Of a DNA stretch of 18,873 nucleotides, positions 7,681 through 15,823 are shown piece after piece. How positions within the stretch are numbered: the first letter of the stretch is position 1; the number at the start of each line of letters is the position of its first letter. The notes under the pieces were generated by a model that saw nothing but the letters and a program-made list of their open reading frames with translations, had not been told where the DNA came from and made no database searches. Origin of the DNA: JAHEYF01 sp045805185 (GTDB lineage Bacteria > Bacteroidota > Bacteroidia > B-17B0 > Aurantibacillaceae); the NCBI GenBank assembly GCA_045805185.1, contig JBJMLS010000199.1, positions 1-18,873 of the forward strand, read 5' to 3'. The position numbers and the translations under genes were made by a program.

Positions 7681-9132
7681 CATTTTATCCAGCGTCTCTT
7701 TCACTAATTTACTTGCCAGCTTGGGATCCGCTTTTCCTTTGCTCAGCTTCATCACTTCACCCATGAACAAGCCAACAAGATTCACTTTCCCGTTTTTATA
7801 TTCTACAACTTTATCCGGATACATGGCCAGGGCCTGGTTCACGTGATCCTGTAAAGCATCCGCGTTGCTGTCCTGTAACACATTTAATTCTTCTGCTATT
7901 GATAGCGGACTTTTCCCAGGTGATCTCAACAGCGCCGGGAATACTTTTTGCGAAGCAACTGAATTGCTGATCTTTCCCTCGTCAATGATCCCGATCAGTT
8001 CAGCGAGCTGTTTCGGTTTCAATTCGAATTTCTCAATATGGAGGGCATTTTCATTCAGGTAGCTCTTCACGGCGCCCATTACCCAGTTCGCTGCGGCTTT
8101 GTAATTCTTCGTGTATTGGGTAAGCTCGTTAAAGTACAGGGCAATTTCTTTTATATCGGTAAGATTTCCCGCATCATAATCTGAAAGCTGAAAGTCTTTT
8201 GTGTAACGTTTGAAAATATCGTTCGGCAACTCAGGCATTAATGCTTTTATTGCGGCGATGTATTGGTCGCTCACGATCACCGGTTGCAGGTCGGGCTCAG
8301 GAAAATAACGGTAATCGTTTGCGCTTTCCTTACTGCGCAAACTGAAAGTAATGCCTTTTACGGCATCGAAGCTCCTCGTTTCTACAGGGATCTCTTTCCC
8401 GGCTTCAATATCATCGATCTGTCTTTTTATTTCAAATTCAATGGCCCGCTGCACATTGCGGATGGAATTCATGTTCTTTACCTCTACCTTTTTCCCGAAA
8501 GCTTCAACACCTTTTAGTCTTACCGAAACGTTTGCGTCGCAACGCATGGAACCTTCTTCCATATTTCCGTCGCAGATGTCGAGGTAGCGAACCAGCTTAC
8601 GAACTTCCGTTAGATAGGCATAGGCTTCATCACTCGTTTTGATTTCCGGTTCAGAAACGATCTCCAGCAGAGGAACACCGGCACGGTTAAGGTCAACTAG
8701 AGTATCAAAAGGATCCTGGTCGTGCATGCTCTTTCCGGCATCTTCCTCCATGTGAATGCGGGTGAGACTGATGTGCTTTTCAGTTCCACCCTCGTTTTTT
8801 ATACTGATAGATCCCCCGGTGCAGATCGGTGTTTTGTCCTGTGTGATCTGGTAACCTTTAGGTAGGTCGGCGTAGAAATAATTTTTACGGGCAAATTCAT
8901 TATTCTCCCTTATGGTTGCCTTAACAGCAAGTCCCAGTTTAACTGCGAACTCGATGGCGCGCTTGTTTACCCGCGGGAGTGTTCCGGGGTGCCCAAGACT
9001 GATCACGCTTACATGAGTATTGGGTAAGCCCCCGTACTCAGCAGAATCGGAACTGTACATTTTACTTTTTGTAAGCAGCTGAATGTGTACCTCTAATCCA
9101 ATAACAGCTTCGTACTTTTCATATACGCTCAT
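7678..9132 (-). CDS. gatB: Aspartyl/glutamyl-tRNA(Asn/Gln) amidotransferase subunit B
   Basis: A 484-residue GatB, the subunit that binds and activates mischarged Glu-tRNA(Gln) or Asp-tRNA(Asn) for transamidation in the GatCAB complex. Recognisable blocks in order are YEAVIGLEVHIQL at the N-terminus, PKGYQITQ, HMEEDAGKS, DLNRAGVPLLEIVSEPE, MRCDANVSVR and EVKNMNSIRNVQRAIEFE, followed by the helical and YqeY-like C-terminal tail ending in KETLDKM. The ATG at 9132 is preferred over one five codons upstream because it matches the short N-terminus usual in the family; the longer start is possible. gatA and gatC are not in the window. The TAG stop directly abuts the inverted 16-base core of the neighbouring repeat array. 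It is divergent from the helicase gene. Confidence 0.96.
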   Translation of the reverse strand: MSVYEKYEAVIGLEVHIQLLTKSKMYSSDSAEYGGLPNTHVSVISLGHPGTLPRVNKRAIEFAVKLGLAVKATIRENNEFARKNYFYADLPKGYQITQDKTPICTGGSISIKNEGGTEKHISLTRIHMEEDAGKSMHDQDPFDTLVDLNRAGVPLLEIVSEPEIKTSDEAYAYLTEVRKLVRYLDICDGNMEEGSMRCDANVSVRLKGVEAFGKKVEVKNMNSIRNVQRAIEFEIKRQIDDIEAGKEIPVETRSFDAVKGITFSLRSKESANDYRYFPEPDLQPVIVSDQYIAAIKALMPELPNDIFKRYTKDFQLSDYDAGNLTDIKEIALYFNELTQYTKNYKAAANWVMGAVKSYLNENALHIEKFELKPKQLAELIGIIDEGKISNSVASQKVFPALLRSPGKSPLSIAEELNVLQDSNADALQDHVNQALAMYPDKVVEYKNGKVNLVGLFMGEVMKLSKGKADPKLASKLVKETLDKM

Positions 9133-9315
9133 AAAGATCTGTTCCAAAAAATTAAGCGATAAAGATACGTAAAATAATTCTGTATGTACCCTTTTGGAAT
9201 CCTGCTGATCTTCGCGGCCTGGCTAAGCTTTTAGAACTTTTTAACATGATTTTCCAAAGCCCTTCAAAAAGCGTAAATTTACAGGTTCTTACCAGAAACG
9301 ATTAAAATTTTTAAT

Positions 9316-11712
9316 GTGGATTTTTTAGATGAATTAAACCCGATACAGCGTCGCGCAGCCGAAGCTACTGAAGGCCCTGTGATGATCATTGCCGGTGCAG
9401 GATCGGGAAAGACCCGTGTGCTAACCTATCGCATTGCTCACCTAATGCGCAAGGGAGTTGATCCGTTCAATATCCTGGCGCTTACCTTCACCAATAAAGC
9501 GGCGAAAGAAATGAAGAGCCGGATCGGGAAAATTGTAGGGGAGAATGATGCAAAAGCATTATGGATGGGAACATTTCACAGCATTTTTGCACGGATCCTG
9601 CGCTTCGAAGCGGAGAAGCTGGGTTATCCGAAGAATTTCACGATCTATGATACCGATGACAGTAAAAGCGTGATCAAGGAAATACTTAAGGCTTTTAACC
9701 TGGATGATAAAGTGTATAAACCTTCTTTGGTTCTGAATCGCATTTCCTCTGCAAAGAATAACCTGATCTCCGTACGGCAATACCTGAGCAATCCCATTGC
9801 ACAGGAAGAGGACCGCGCCGCGCAAAAGCCCATGCTCGGACAAATTTTTGATGCTTATGCTCGTCGTTGTTTTAAGGCGGGCGCTATGGATTTTGACGAT
9901 CTGCTTTTTAACACCAACGTATTGCTCCGTGATTTTCCTGAAGTACTGATCAAGTACCAGGATAAGTTCCGTTATATATTGGTGGATGAGTACCAGGATA
10001 CCAATTTTTCGCAGTATGTAATTGTGAAACAACTGGCCGCACGCTTTCAGAACATTTGTGTAGTGGGTGACGACGCGCAGAGTATTTACGCTTTTCGTGG
10101 CGCCAATATTCAGAACATCCTCAATTTTGAAAAGGATTATCCCGACCTGCAGACCTTTAAGCTGGAACAGAATTACCGGTCCACGCAAACCATCGTTAAC
10201 GTTGCGAACAAAGTGATCGCAAACAACAAGGACCAGTTCCGGAAAAATGTATGGACGCACAACGATGAAGGTGAGCGCATCAAAGTGTTGCGCGCGAACA
10301 CAGATAACGAAGAAGGTATGAAGGTGGCCAATTCCATCTTCGATACCAAGATGAACAAGCAGGCGCGCAATAAGGAATTTGCGATCCTTTATCGTACCAA
10401 TGCCCAATCGCGTTCATTGGAGGAGGCCCTGCGTAAAATAAATATTCCTTACCGCATTTACGGCGGCGTTTCGTTTTATCAGCGTAAAGAGATAAAAGAT
10501 TTGTTAGCGTATTTTCGCCTGGCGATAAATAATAATGATGATGAATCCCTGAAGCGCGTGATCAATTATCCGGCGCGCGGGATCGGTCAAACGACCATGG
10601 ATAAGATTACCATTGCGGCTGCGGATAATGACGTAAGCATGTGGACAGTGATCGAGAACCAGCGGGATTTTAACCTGGGATTAAATGCAGGAACATCTGC
10701 AAAGGTGAGTGAGTTCACCAATATGATCAAATCCTTTTCGATAATGCTGCCTTATAAAGATGCTTACGAAACCGGGAACCAGATCGCAATATCTTCCGGA
10801 ATTTTAAGGGATCTGTACAGCGATAAAACACCGGAAGGAGTGAGCCGTTATGAGAATATCCAGGAATTGCTCAGCGGGATCAAGGATTTCGTAGAGAATT
10901 CCAGGACGCCGCAGGAACAGGAACTAAAAGATAATATTTTAGAGAGCGCTGAGGATAATCCTTCTGATCTTTTCGTTGAGCCTGTGAATGATAAAATACG
11001 TACGCTGGATGAATTCATGCAGGACATTGCTTTGCTCACCGATGCGGATAAAAATGCGGATGACGAAAAAGATGCGGACCGGGTTTCCCTGATGACCATA
11101 CATGCCGCAAAAGGACTGGAATTTCCTTTTGTTTACATAGTCGGATTGGAGGAAAATCTTTTTCCTTCGCAGATGGCGCTGAATTCACGGGCCGACCTGG
11201 AAGAAGAGCGCCGGCTGTTTTATGTTGCTCTGACGCGTGCAGAGAAGAACGCGACACTTACCTATTCCTTGACGCGTTACCGTTTCGGGAACCTGATCTA
11301 TTGTGAGCCCAGCCGTTTTATTGATGAGCTGGACGACAAATACGTGGATTTTCCTGAGGAAGGAGCGCCGGCATCATTCAGCGATAATATGTTCGATAGA
11401 TTGCGTGATGATTACGATGCTCCGGCAAAGCAGGTAAATTTTAAAAAGCCCGCGACCAAACCAGTTCTTAAGCCAAAAATAAATCTCACACCTTTAAGAA
11501 AAACCTCCTCAGCTCCATCTGCACCCATTGATATGGAAGTGGTGAAAAGTATCAGGGAAGGAACCATTGTGGAACATGAAAAATTTGGCCAGGGTAAAGT
11601 GATTTTAATTGAAGGCGCTTTTCCTAATTTAAAAGCTACGGTTCATTTTGAAGCTGCAGGGCAGAAACAATTATTGCTGAAATATGCAAGATTGAAAGTT
11701 ATCAGCCAGTAG
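9316..11712 (+). CDS. pcrA: UvrD/PcrA-type superfamily 1 DNA helicase
   Basis: A 798-residue 3'-5' DNA helicase used in DNA repair and in clearing replication obstacles. Visible motifs are AGAGSGKT at 26-33 (Walker A), TFTNKAAKEM, DEYQDT with Asp224-Glu225 (Walker B), VVGDDAQSIYAFRGA, LEQNYRST, LMTIHAAKGLEF and VALTRAEK. The C-terminus (VEHEKFGQGKVI ... KYARLKVI) is the PcrA/UvrD Tudor-like domain. The start is GTG at 9316: the overlapping ATG at 9314 reads into a stop after four codons, and no other in-frame start fits the usual DFLDELNPIQ N-terminus. A 7-of-8 match to the -7 promoter core (TAAATTTA, 9274-9281) lies upstream, but I see no -33 element. Confidence 0.96.
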   Translation: MDFLDELNPIQRRAAEATEGPVMIIAGAGSGKTRVLTYRIAHLMRKGVDPFNILALTFTNKAAKEMKSRIGKIVGENDAKALWMGTFHSIFARILRFEAEKLGYPKNFTIYDTDDSKSVIKEILKAFNLDDKVYKPSLVLNRISSAKNNLISVRQYLSNPIAQEEDRAAQKPMLGQIFDAYARRCFKAGAMDFDDLLFNTNVLLRDFPEVLIKYQDKFRYILVDEYQDTNFSQYVIVKQLAARFQNICVVGDDAQSIYAFRGANIQNILNFEKDYPDLQTFKLEQNYRSTQTIVNVANKVIANNKDQFRKNVWTHNDEGERIKVLRANTDNEEGMKVANSIFDTKMNKQARNKEFAILYRTNAQSRSLEEALRKINIPYRIYGGVSFYQRKEIKDLLAYFRLAINNNDDESLKRVINYPARGIGQTTMDKITIAAADNDVSMWTVIENQRDFNLGLNAGTSAKVSEFTNMIKSFSIMLPYKDAYETGNQIAISSGILRDLYSDKTPEGVSRYENIQELLSGIKDFVENSRTPQEQELKDNILESAEDNPSDLFVEPVNDKIRTLDEFMQDIALLTDADKNADDEKDADRVSLMTIHAAKGLEFPFVYIVGLEENLFPSQMALNSRADLEEERRLFYVALTRAEKNATLTYSLTRYRFGNLIYCEPSRFIDELDDKYVDFPEEGAPASFSDNMFDRLRDDYDAPAKQVNFKKPATKPVLKPKINLTPLRKTSSAPSAPIDMEVVKSIREGTIVEHEKFGQGKVILIEGAFPNLKATVHFEAAGQKQLLLKYARLKVISQ

Positions 11713-11763
11713 CGACATTTCATATCACGTGTTAACCAGGAATGGCACTAACTACAAATACAC

Positions 11764-11838
11764 GTAATCTGTGGACTAAAAGTAGTGATGTTTATTCGGG
11801 TAATTCGCGGCTTAAAATCTGTACAATCTGTGGCTAAA
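11764..11838 (+). repeat. Three imperfect copies of a 17-base AATCTGTGGCTAAA-type repeat
   Basis: Three related units lie in the 188-bp gap after the helicase: GTAATCTGTGGACTAAA (11764-11780), GTAATTCGCGGCTTAAA (11800-11816) and TACAATCTGTGGCTAAA (11822-11838). From memory, similar strings occur between genes in many Bacteroidota, so this is probably a decayed dispersed repeat. No function is visible. Confidence 0.6.
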
Positions 11839-11900
11839 CACTTCCGAAAACTTCACCATTTCAATTAAAAACACTATTTTTAAGCTTTTAAATCCCTTTC

Positions 11901-12599
11901 ATGGAGTACAACACCCAACTAGAGAAAATGATCATTCCCGAATACGGGAGAAATATACAACGCATGATCAATCACTGCGTTACTCTTACCGACCGGGAAG
12001 AGCGAAACCGCTGTGCAAAAGCCATCATCCAGGTAATGGGACAGCTGAACCCGCACCTGCGCGATGTAGCTGATTTCAACCATAAATTATGGGATCACTT
12101 ATTCATAATTTCAAAATTCCAGCTTGATGTAGATTCACCTTATCCGAAGCCGAATGCGGAAACGTTTGAAACAAAACCCGACATTGTAAGCTATCCGAAA
12201 GGGAGAATAAAATACAAGCATTACGGAAAAACAATAGAGGAGATCATCGAGAAAGCGAAAGCTTATCCCGAGGGAGCTGAGAAGGAAGAATTGAAAAGGG
12301 TGATCGCTAATCACATGAAAAAATCCTACATCAACTGGAACAAGGATTCTGTAACGGACGATACGATCATCGCCCAGTTGGACGAATTATCAGGCGGAGC
12401 TCTGAAGATCGCGGAAACAACAGTACTCAGTGTTGTTACCGACCAGGTAAAACGGAATGTCAGCAATAGCGGCGGTACAGGTAGTACCCAGAAAAAGCAT
12501 CACCACAACAACAAGCACAAGCACAGCGGCGGAGGCGGAAAACACAATTTCAAAAGGAACAACAACAACAATAATGGCAATAACAGCAACAAATATTAA
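11901..12599 (+). CDS. DUF4290 domain protein with His/Asn-rich tail
   Basis: A 232-residue cytoplasmic protein with no signal peptide or membrane segment. Residues 1 to about 190 match what I recognise as DUF4290 (MEYNTQLEKMIIPEYGRNIQ at the start, then HLRDVADFNHKLWDHLF), a Bacteroidota family of unknown function that habitually sits directly before murA, as it does here with a 9-base gap. From about residue 190 the protein changes to a low-complexity tail rich in His, Lys, Gly and Asn, including a run of six Asn; the DNA there is a string of AAC/AAT codons. The tail may bind metal or nucleic acid, or be a disordered extension that varies between strains. Conserved linkage suggests a link to cell-wall synthesis, unproven. 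Confidence 0.9.
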   Translation: MEYNTQLEKMIIPEYGRNIQRMINHCVTLTDREERNRCAKAIIQVMGQLNPHLRDVADFNHKLWDHLFIISKFQLDVDSPYPKPNAETFETKPDIVSYPKGRIKYKHYGKTIEEIIEKAKAYPEGAEKEELKRVIANHMKKSYINWNKDSVTDDTIIAQLDELSGGALKIAETTVLSVVTDQVKRNVSNSGGTGSTQKKHHHNNKHKHSGGGGKHNFKRNNNNNNGNNSNKY

Positions 12600-12608
12600 T
12601 TCCATTTT

Positions 12609-13910
12609 ATGATATTTGAAGTTACCGGTGGCAAACAGTTAAAAGGCGACATCATTCCGCAGGGCGCCAAAAACGAAGCTTTACAGATCTTATGCGCAGT
12701 ATTGCTCACAGCGGAAAAAGTAACTATCTCCAACATTCCCGATATCGTCGATATCAACAAGCTCATTGATCTCCTGCGTGAGCTCGGTGTCAAAGTTGAA
12801 AAAACCGGTCATGAAGAATATACTTTCCAGGCGGATGACGTAAATGTTGATTACCTGATCTCTCCGGAATTCAAAAAGAAGGGCGGGGGGCTGCGCGGTT
12901 CCATTATGATCGTCGGCCCATTGTTGGCGCGTTACGGGAAAGGCTACATGCCCAAACCGGGCGGTGACAAGATAGGACGCCGCAGGGTGGATACACATTT
13001 TCTTGGATTCGAAAAGCTGGGTGCAAAATTCGTTTACGACAGCGATAATGAATTTTTCAAAGTGGAAGGACAAAACCTTAAAGGCGCTTACATGCTGCTG
13101 GATGAGGCTTCCGTTACCGGTACCGCGAACATAGTAATGGCCGCTGTAATGGCCGAAGGTACAACTACGATCTATAATGCCGCCTGTGAACCTTACCTGC
13201 AGCAATTGTGTAAAATGCTTAACCGCATGGGAGCAAAGATCTCAGGAGTAGGCTCAAATTTGCTAACAATTGAAGGAGTAAAAAAACTGGGCGGTACCAC
13301 CCACCGCATGTTACCCGATATGATCGAGATCGGTTCTTTCATTGGAATGGCTGCTGTTACAAAATCAGAAATTACGATCAAGGATGTTTCTTATGATAGT
13401 CTCGGGATCATTCCAAATGTGTTCCAGCGACTGGGAATCAATCTTGAGCGCAGGGGAGACGATATTTTTGTTCCTGCGCAGGACTCTTATGAGATCGATA
13501 CTTATATCGACGGTTCCATATTAACAGTTGCCGATGCGATCTGGCCGGGTTTTACTCCCGATCTGATCAGCATTGTACTTGTTACCGCCACTCAGGCCAG
13601 GGGGAATGTACTCATTCACCAGAAAATGTTCGAGAGCCGTTTGTTTTTCGTTGATAAGCTCATCGATATGGGAGCGCAAATTACGCTTTGTGATCCTCAT
13701 CGTGCAGTGGTAATGGGAACGGACAGACAGCAGCAGTTGCGCGCCATACAAATGGCCTCCCCGGATATCCGCGCTGGTGTGGCCCTGCTGATCGCTGCAA
13801 TGGCGGCCAGGGGAAAAAGCACCATATTTAATATTAACCAGATCGATCGGGGTTACCAGCACATCGACAAGCGTTTGAATGCTATTGGAGCGGAGATCAT
13901 CCGTAAATAA
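12609..13910 (+). CDS. murA: UDP-N-acetylglucosamine 1-carboxyvinyltransferase
   Basis: A 433-residue MurA, which transfers enolpyruvate from PEP to UDP-GlcNAc in the first committed step of peptidoglycan synthesis in the cytoplasm. The N-terminus GAKNEAL carries the substrate-binding Lys21-Asn22, and the family blocks RGSIMIVGPLLAR, SVTGTANIVMAA and LPDMIEIGSF are present. The catalytic loop reads PGGDKIGRRRVD: Asp120 stands where E. coli MurA has Cys115, the residue alkylated by fosfomycin. Asp at this position is known in mycobacteria and chlamydiae and keeps activity while giving fosfomycin insensitivity. The start at 12609 gives the usual N-terminus. It follows DUF4290 closely, and the next gene begins one base after the stop, so all three are likely co-transcribed. 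Confidence 0.97.
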   Translation: MIFEVTGGKQLKGDIIPQGAKNEALQILCAVLLTAEKVTISNIPDIVDINKLIDLLRELGVKVEKTGHEEYTFQADDVNVDYLISPEFKKKGGGLRGSIMIVGPLLARYGKGYMPKPGGDKIGRRRVDTHFLGFEKLGAKFVYDSDNEFFKVEGQNLKGAYMLLDEASVTGTANIVMAAVMAEGTTTIYNAACEPYLQQLCKMLNRMGAKISGVGSNLLTIEGVKKLGGTTHRMLPDMIEIGSFIGMAAVTKSEITIKDVSYDSLGIIPNVFQRLGINLERRGDDIFVPAQDSYEIDTYIDGSILTVADAIWPGFTPDLISIVLVTATQARGNVLIHQKMFESRLFFVDKLIDMGAQITLCDPHRAVVMGTDRQQQLRAIQMASPDIRAGVALLIAAMAARGKSTIFNINQIDRGYQHIDKRLNAIGAEIIRK

Positions 13911-13911
13911 G

Positions 13912-14490
13912 ATGAATAAAGCAAAACAACTGTCCCTTATACTTCTCGCAGGAATAATAATGTACTGCTGTAAGCCCAATGAGAAGGCGATAGTAAAAAA
14001 AGAGAACTTTGTTCCGCCGGATTCGCTGCCGATCGGCTTAAGAGCAGGTAATGTTGCTCCGGAACTTTCTTTTAAAAACCCTGATGATTCGCTCATAAGC
14101 CTTTCCTCGCTTCGCGGGTATTATGTTCTTATTGATTTTTGGGCGAGCTGGTGCGGTCCCTGCCGCATGGAAAATCCCAATGTAGTTAGTGCTTACGGAA
14201 AATACGGCAATAAAAAATTTCCGAAAGGAAAAGGTTTCAGGATTTACAATGTGTCCTTTGATACAAACAAGGATCAGTGGAAAAAGGCGATTGAAAAAGA
14301 TCACCTGGACTGGCCTTATCATGTCAGTGATCTAAAAGGCTGGTATTCTGAAGCTGCTTCCAAATATGGGGTCAATTCTATTCCCGCCAACTGGCTGATC
14401 GACCCGTATGGAGTGATCGTTGGCCGTGGATTGCGCGGCCCTGCTCTTGATCAGAAACTCGCCGAGCTTTCCGGGGACATTCCGAAATAA
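13912..14490 (+). CDS. TlpA-like thiol-disulfide oxidoreductase, membrane-anchored
   Basis: A 192-residue thioredoxin-fold protein. The hydrophobic N-terminus (residues about 6-18) ends in a Cys pair at 19-20, which suggests a lipoprotein with a non-standard lipobox (IMYCC) or a signal anchor. The WCGPC active site is at 80-84, followed by RMENPNVV, and the cis-Pro segment NSIPANWLID and GLRG are present. It lacks the DUF4369 domain of the paralogue at 6121, but its catalytic half is clearly related (AIEKD, HVSDL, GW, NSIP, GLRG all shared). Its ATG lies one base after the murA stop (TAA-G-ATG), so the start is set there rather than 11 codons upstream inside murA. A terminator follows directly. 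Its role in thiol reduction or oxidation in the periplasm is inferred from family. Confidence 0.9.
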   Translation: MNKAKQLSLILLAGIIMYCCKPNEKAIVKKENFVPPDSLPIGLRAGNVAPELSFKNPDDSLISLSSLRGYYVLIDFWASWCGPCRMENPNVVSAYGKYGNKKFPKGKGFRIYNVSFDTNKDQWKKAIEKDHLDWPYHVSDLKGWYSEAASKYGVNSIPANWLIDPYGVIVGRGLRGPALDQKLAELSGDIPK

Positions 14491-14500
14491 GAAAAGAATT

Positions 14501-14531
14501 AAAGTGTAAACAGGAGGTTTCACTTTTTTTT
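14501..14531 (+). terminator. Intrinsic terminator after murA-tlpA
   Basis: AAAGTG (14501-14506) and AAAC pair with GTTT and CACTTT (14521-14526), with one bulged T and the loop AGGAG, followed by a run of eight T. It closes the DUF4290-murA-tlpA unit. The AGGAGG at 14512-14517 is part of this loop and stem, not a ribosome binding site. Confidence 0.8.
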
Positions 14532-14532
14532 G

Positions 14533-14540
14533 TACTTTAG
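14533..14540 (+). promoter_or_regulatory. Possible -7 promoter element for the OmpA-fusion gene
   Basis: TACTTTAG matches the TAnnTTTG core in all but one fixed position and lies 20 bases before the ATG, directly after the terminator. No TTG is seen at the -33 distance, so this is tentative. Confidence 0.35.
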
Positions 14541-14560
14541 GTATCCAAAAATTATTCATC

Positions 14561-15811
14561 ATGCTTCAACGGTTTTTATACTGTTTTATCCTGTTTATTT
14601 CGCTCCCGGCTTTGGCTGATGAAATAAAAATAGGCACGAAAGTCCCTGATATTGTTCTTAAGAATACAAACAATGAAGTCGTTTCCCTTGAAAATGTAAA
14701 CAAGAATAAATTGGTACTCGTGCATTTCTGGTCGCCGGGTGCAATGAACAGCCGTGCAAATCATACAGCGTTAAATGAACTCGCCGCGACCTACAAGACA
14801 ACGGCGCTTAACGGGGCCGGGGGATTTGAAATTTACGCCGTAGGTCTGGAGAAACTAAAAGAAAGTTGGGAAATGGCCATACAAAAAGATCAATTCACTA
14901 ATGCAACTCACGTATTGGATGTTAACGGGCTCTTTTCACTTAATGCAAAAAAATTCAAAGTAACGAGCTTACCCGCAGATTTCCTGATCGACCAGGACGG
15001 CAAGCTGATCGCGATCAATCCTTCCCTTAACGAGCTGAAGAATCTCCTGAAGAAATACAGTAGTATTAAGCCGGTAAGTCAGTTAAAGGATATTCTCGCT
15101 AAGTTGCTTTATGGAGATAAAAAGAAAATGCCCCTTGTTCATCAGAAAGTTTTTCTGCTGAGCGGATCCGGAGATACGCTGAAAACGGCTGAAACTGATG
15201 ATTACGGCGACTTTAGCTTTAAGCAGGTGAATGTATCACAGCAGGTAAATCTTGTTGTGGATAAGAATGAAAATACGGCAAAGATCACTGATCTGTATCT
15301 TGCACAGCAGAATGGACAGATTGTGTCGAAGTTTACCAAAACAGCTTCCGGATTCGAGTACAGGTTGCTCCCTAAGGAAATTCACAAGCTGACTGAAATG
15401 GCAGAAGCCGAAGATCCGGGTATGAAGATGGATCTGTTCTCTAAGTCTGCAGATAAAATAATGACGATCACCGAAAATATCTATTACCCGAGCAAGGAGT
15501 TTAAGATAGTCGACAAGGCCGCAAAAAAGCTGGATGCCATTGTTGAAAATATGAAGAAGAATGATAAGCTGAAGCTCGAGATCTATTCTCATACCGATTC
15601 AAACGGAGAGGATTCGTATAATCTGGAATTATCAAATAAGAGGGCCAATGCCGCCCTTGAGTATATGGTTTCAAAAGGTATTGATAAGAAACGGATAAAG
15701 GCAATAGGTATGGGCGAAGCGAAGATCATGAACCGCTGCTCGAATGGCGAGAATTGTTCGGAAAAAGAGCATGAATTGAACCGCCGTACCGAATTCAGGT
15801 TCTCTAAATAA
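14561..15811 (+). CDS. Cysteine-less TlpA-like domain fused to OmpA peptidoglycan-binding domain
   Basis: A 416-residue exported protein with signal peptide 1-19 (ending in ALA). Residues about 21-165 are a TlpA-type thioredoxin fold: VHFWSPGAMN at 54-63 aligns with the WCGPC site of its two paralogues in the window but has no cysteine, while the cis-Pro segment VTSLPADFLID (134-144) is kept. Residues about 190-235 resemble a carboxypeptidase-regulatory-like beta domain (VFLLSGSGDTLKTAETDD). Residues about 305-416 are an OmpA C-terminal domain (SHTDSNGEDSYN, LSNKRA, GIDKKRIKAIGMGE, LNRRTEF) that binds peptidoglycan; its NRCSNGENCSEKE insertion has two cysteines (393, 399) that could form a disulfide. 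Redox function in the thioredoxin domain is very unlikely, so a binding or structural role is inferred. Confidence 0.9.
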   Translation: MLQRFLYCFILFISLPALADEIKIGTKVPDIVLKNTNNEVVSLENVNKNKLVLVHFWSPGAMNSRANHTALNELAATYKTTALNGAGGFEIYAVGLEKLKESWEMAIQKDQFTNATHVLDVNGLFSLNAKKFKVTSLPADFLIDQDGKLIAINPSLNELKNLLKKYSSIKPVSQLKDILAKLLYGDKKKMPLVHQKVFLLSGSGDTLKTAETDDYGDFSFKQVNVSQQVNLVVDKNENTAKITDLYLAQQNGQIVSKFTKTASGFEYRLLPKEIHKLTEMAEAEDPGMKMDLFSKSADKIMTITENIYYPSKEFKIVDKAAKKLDAIVENMKKNDKLKLEIYSHTDSNGEDSYNLELSNKRANAALEYMVSKGIDKKRIKAIGMGEAKIMNRCSNGENCSEKEHELNRRTEFRFSK

Positions 15812-15823
15812 TCAAAGACCTTT

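Noticed and set aside
9133..9315. Clear promoters for gatB and the helicase in the divergent gap
   Set aside because: Only 7-of-8 matches to the -7 core (9160-9167 on the - strand, 9274-9281 on the + strand) without -33 elements are seen, which is too weak to annotate.
14512..14517. Strong Shine-Dalgarno AGGAGG for the OmpA-fusion gene
   Set aside because: It is about 45 bases from the start codon and buried in a terminator hairpin.
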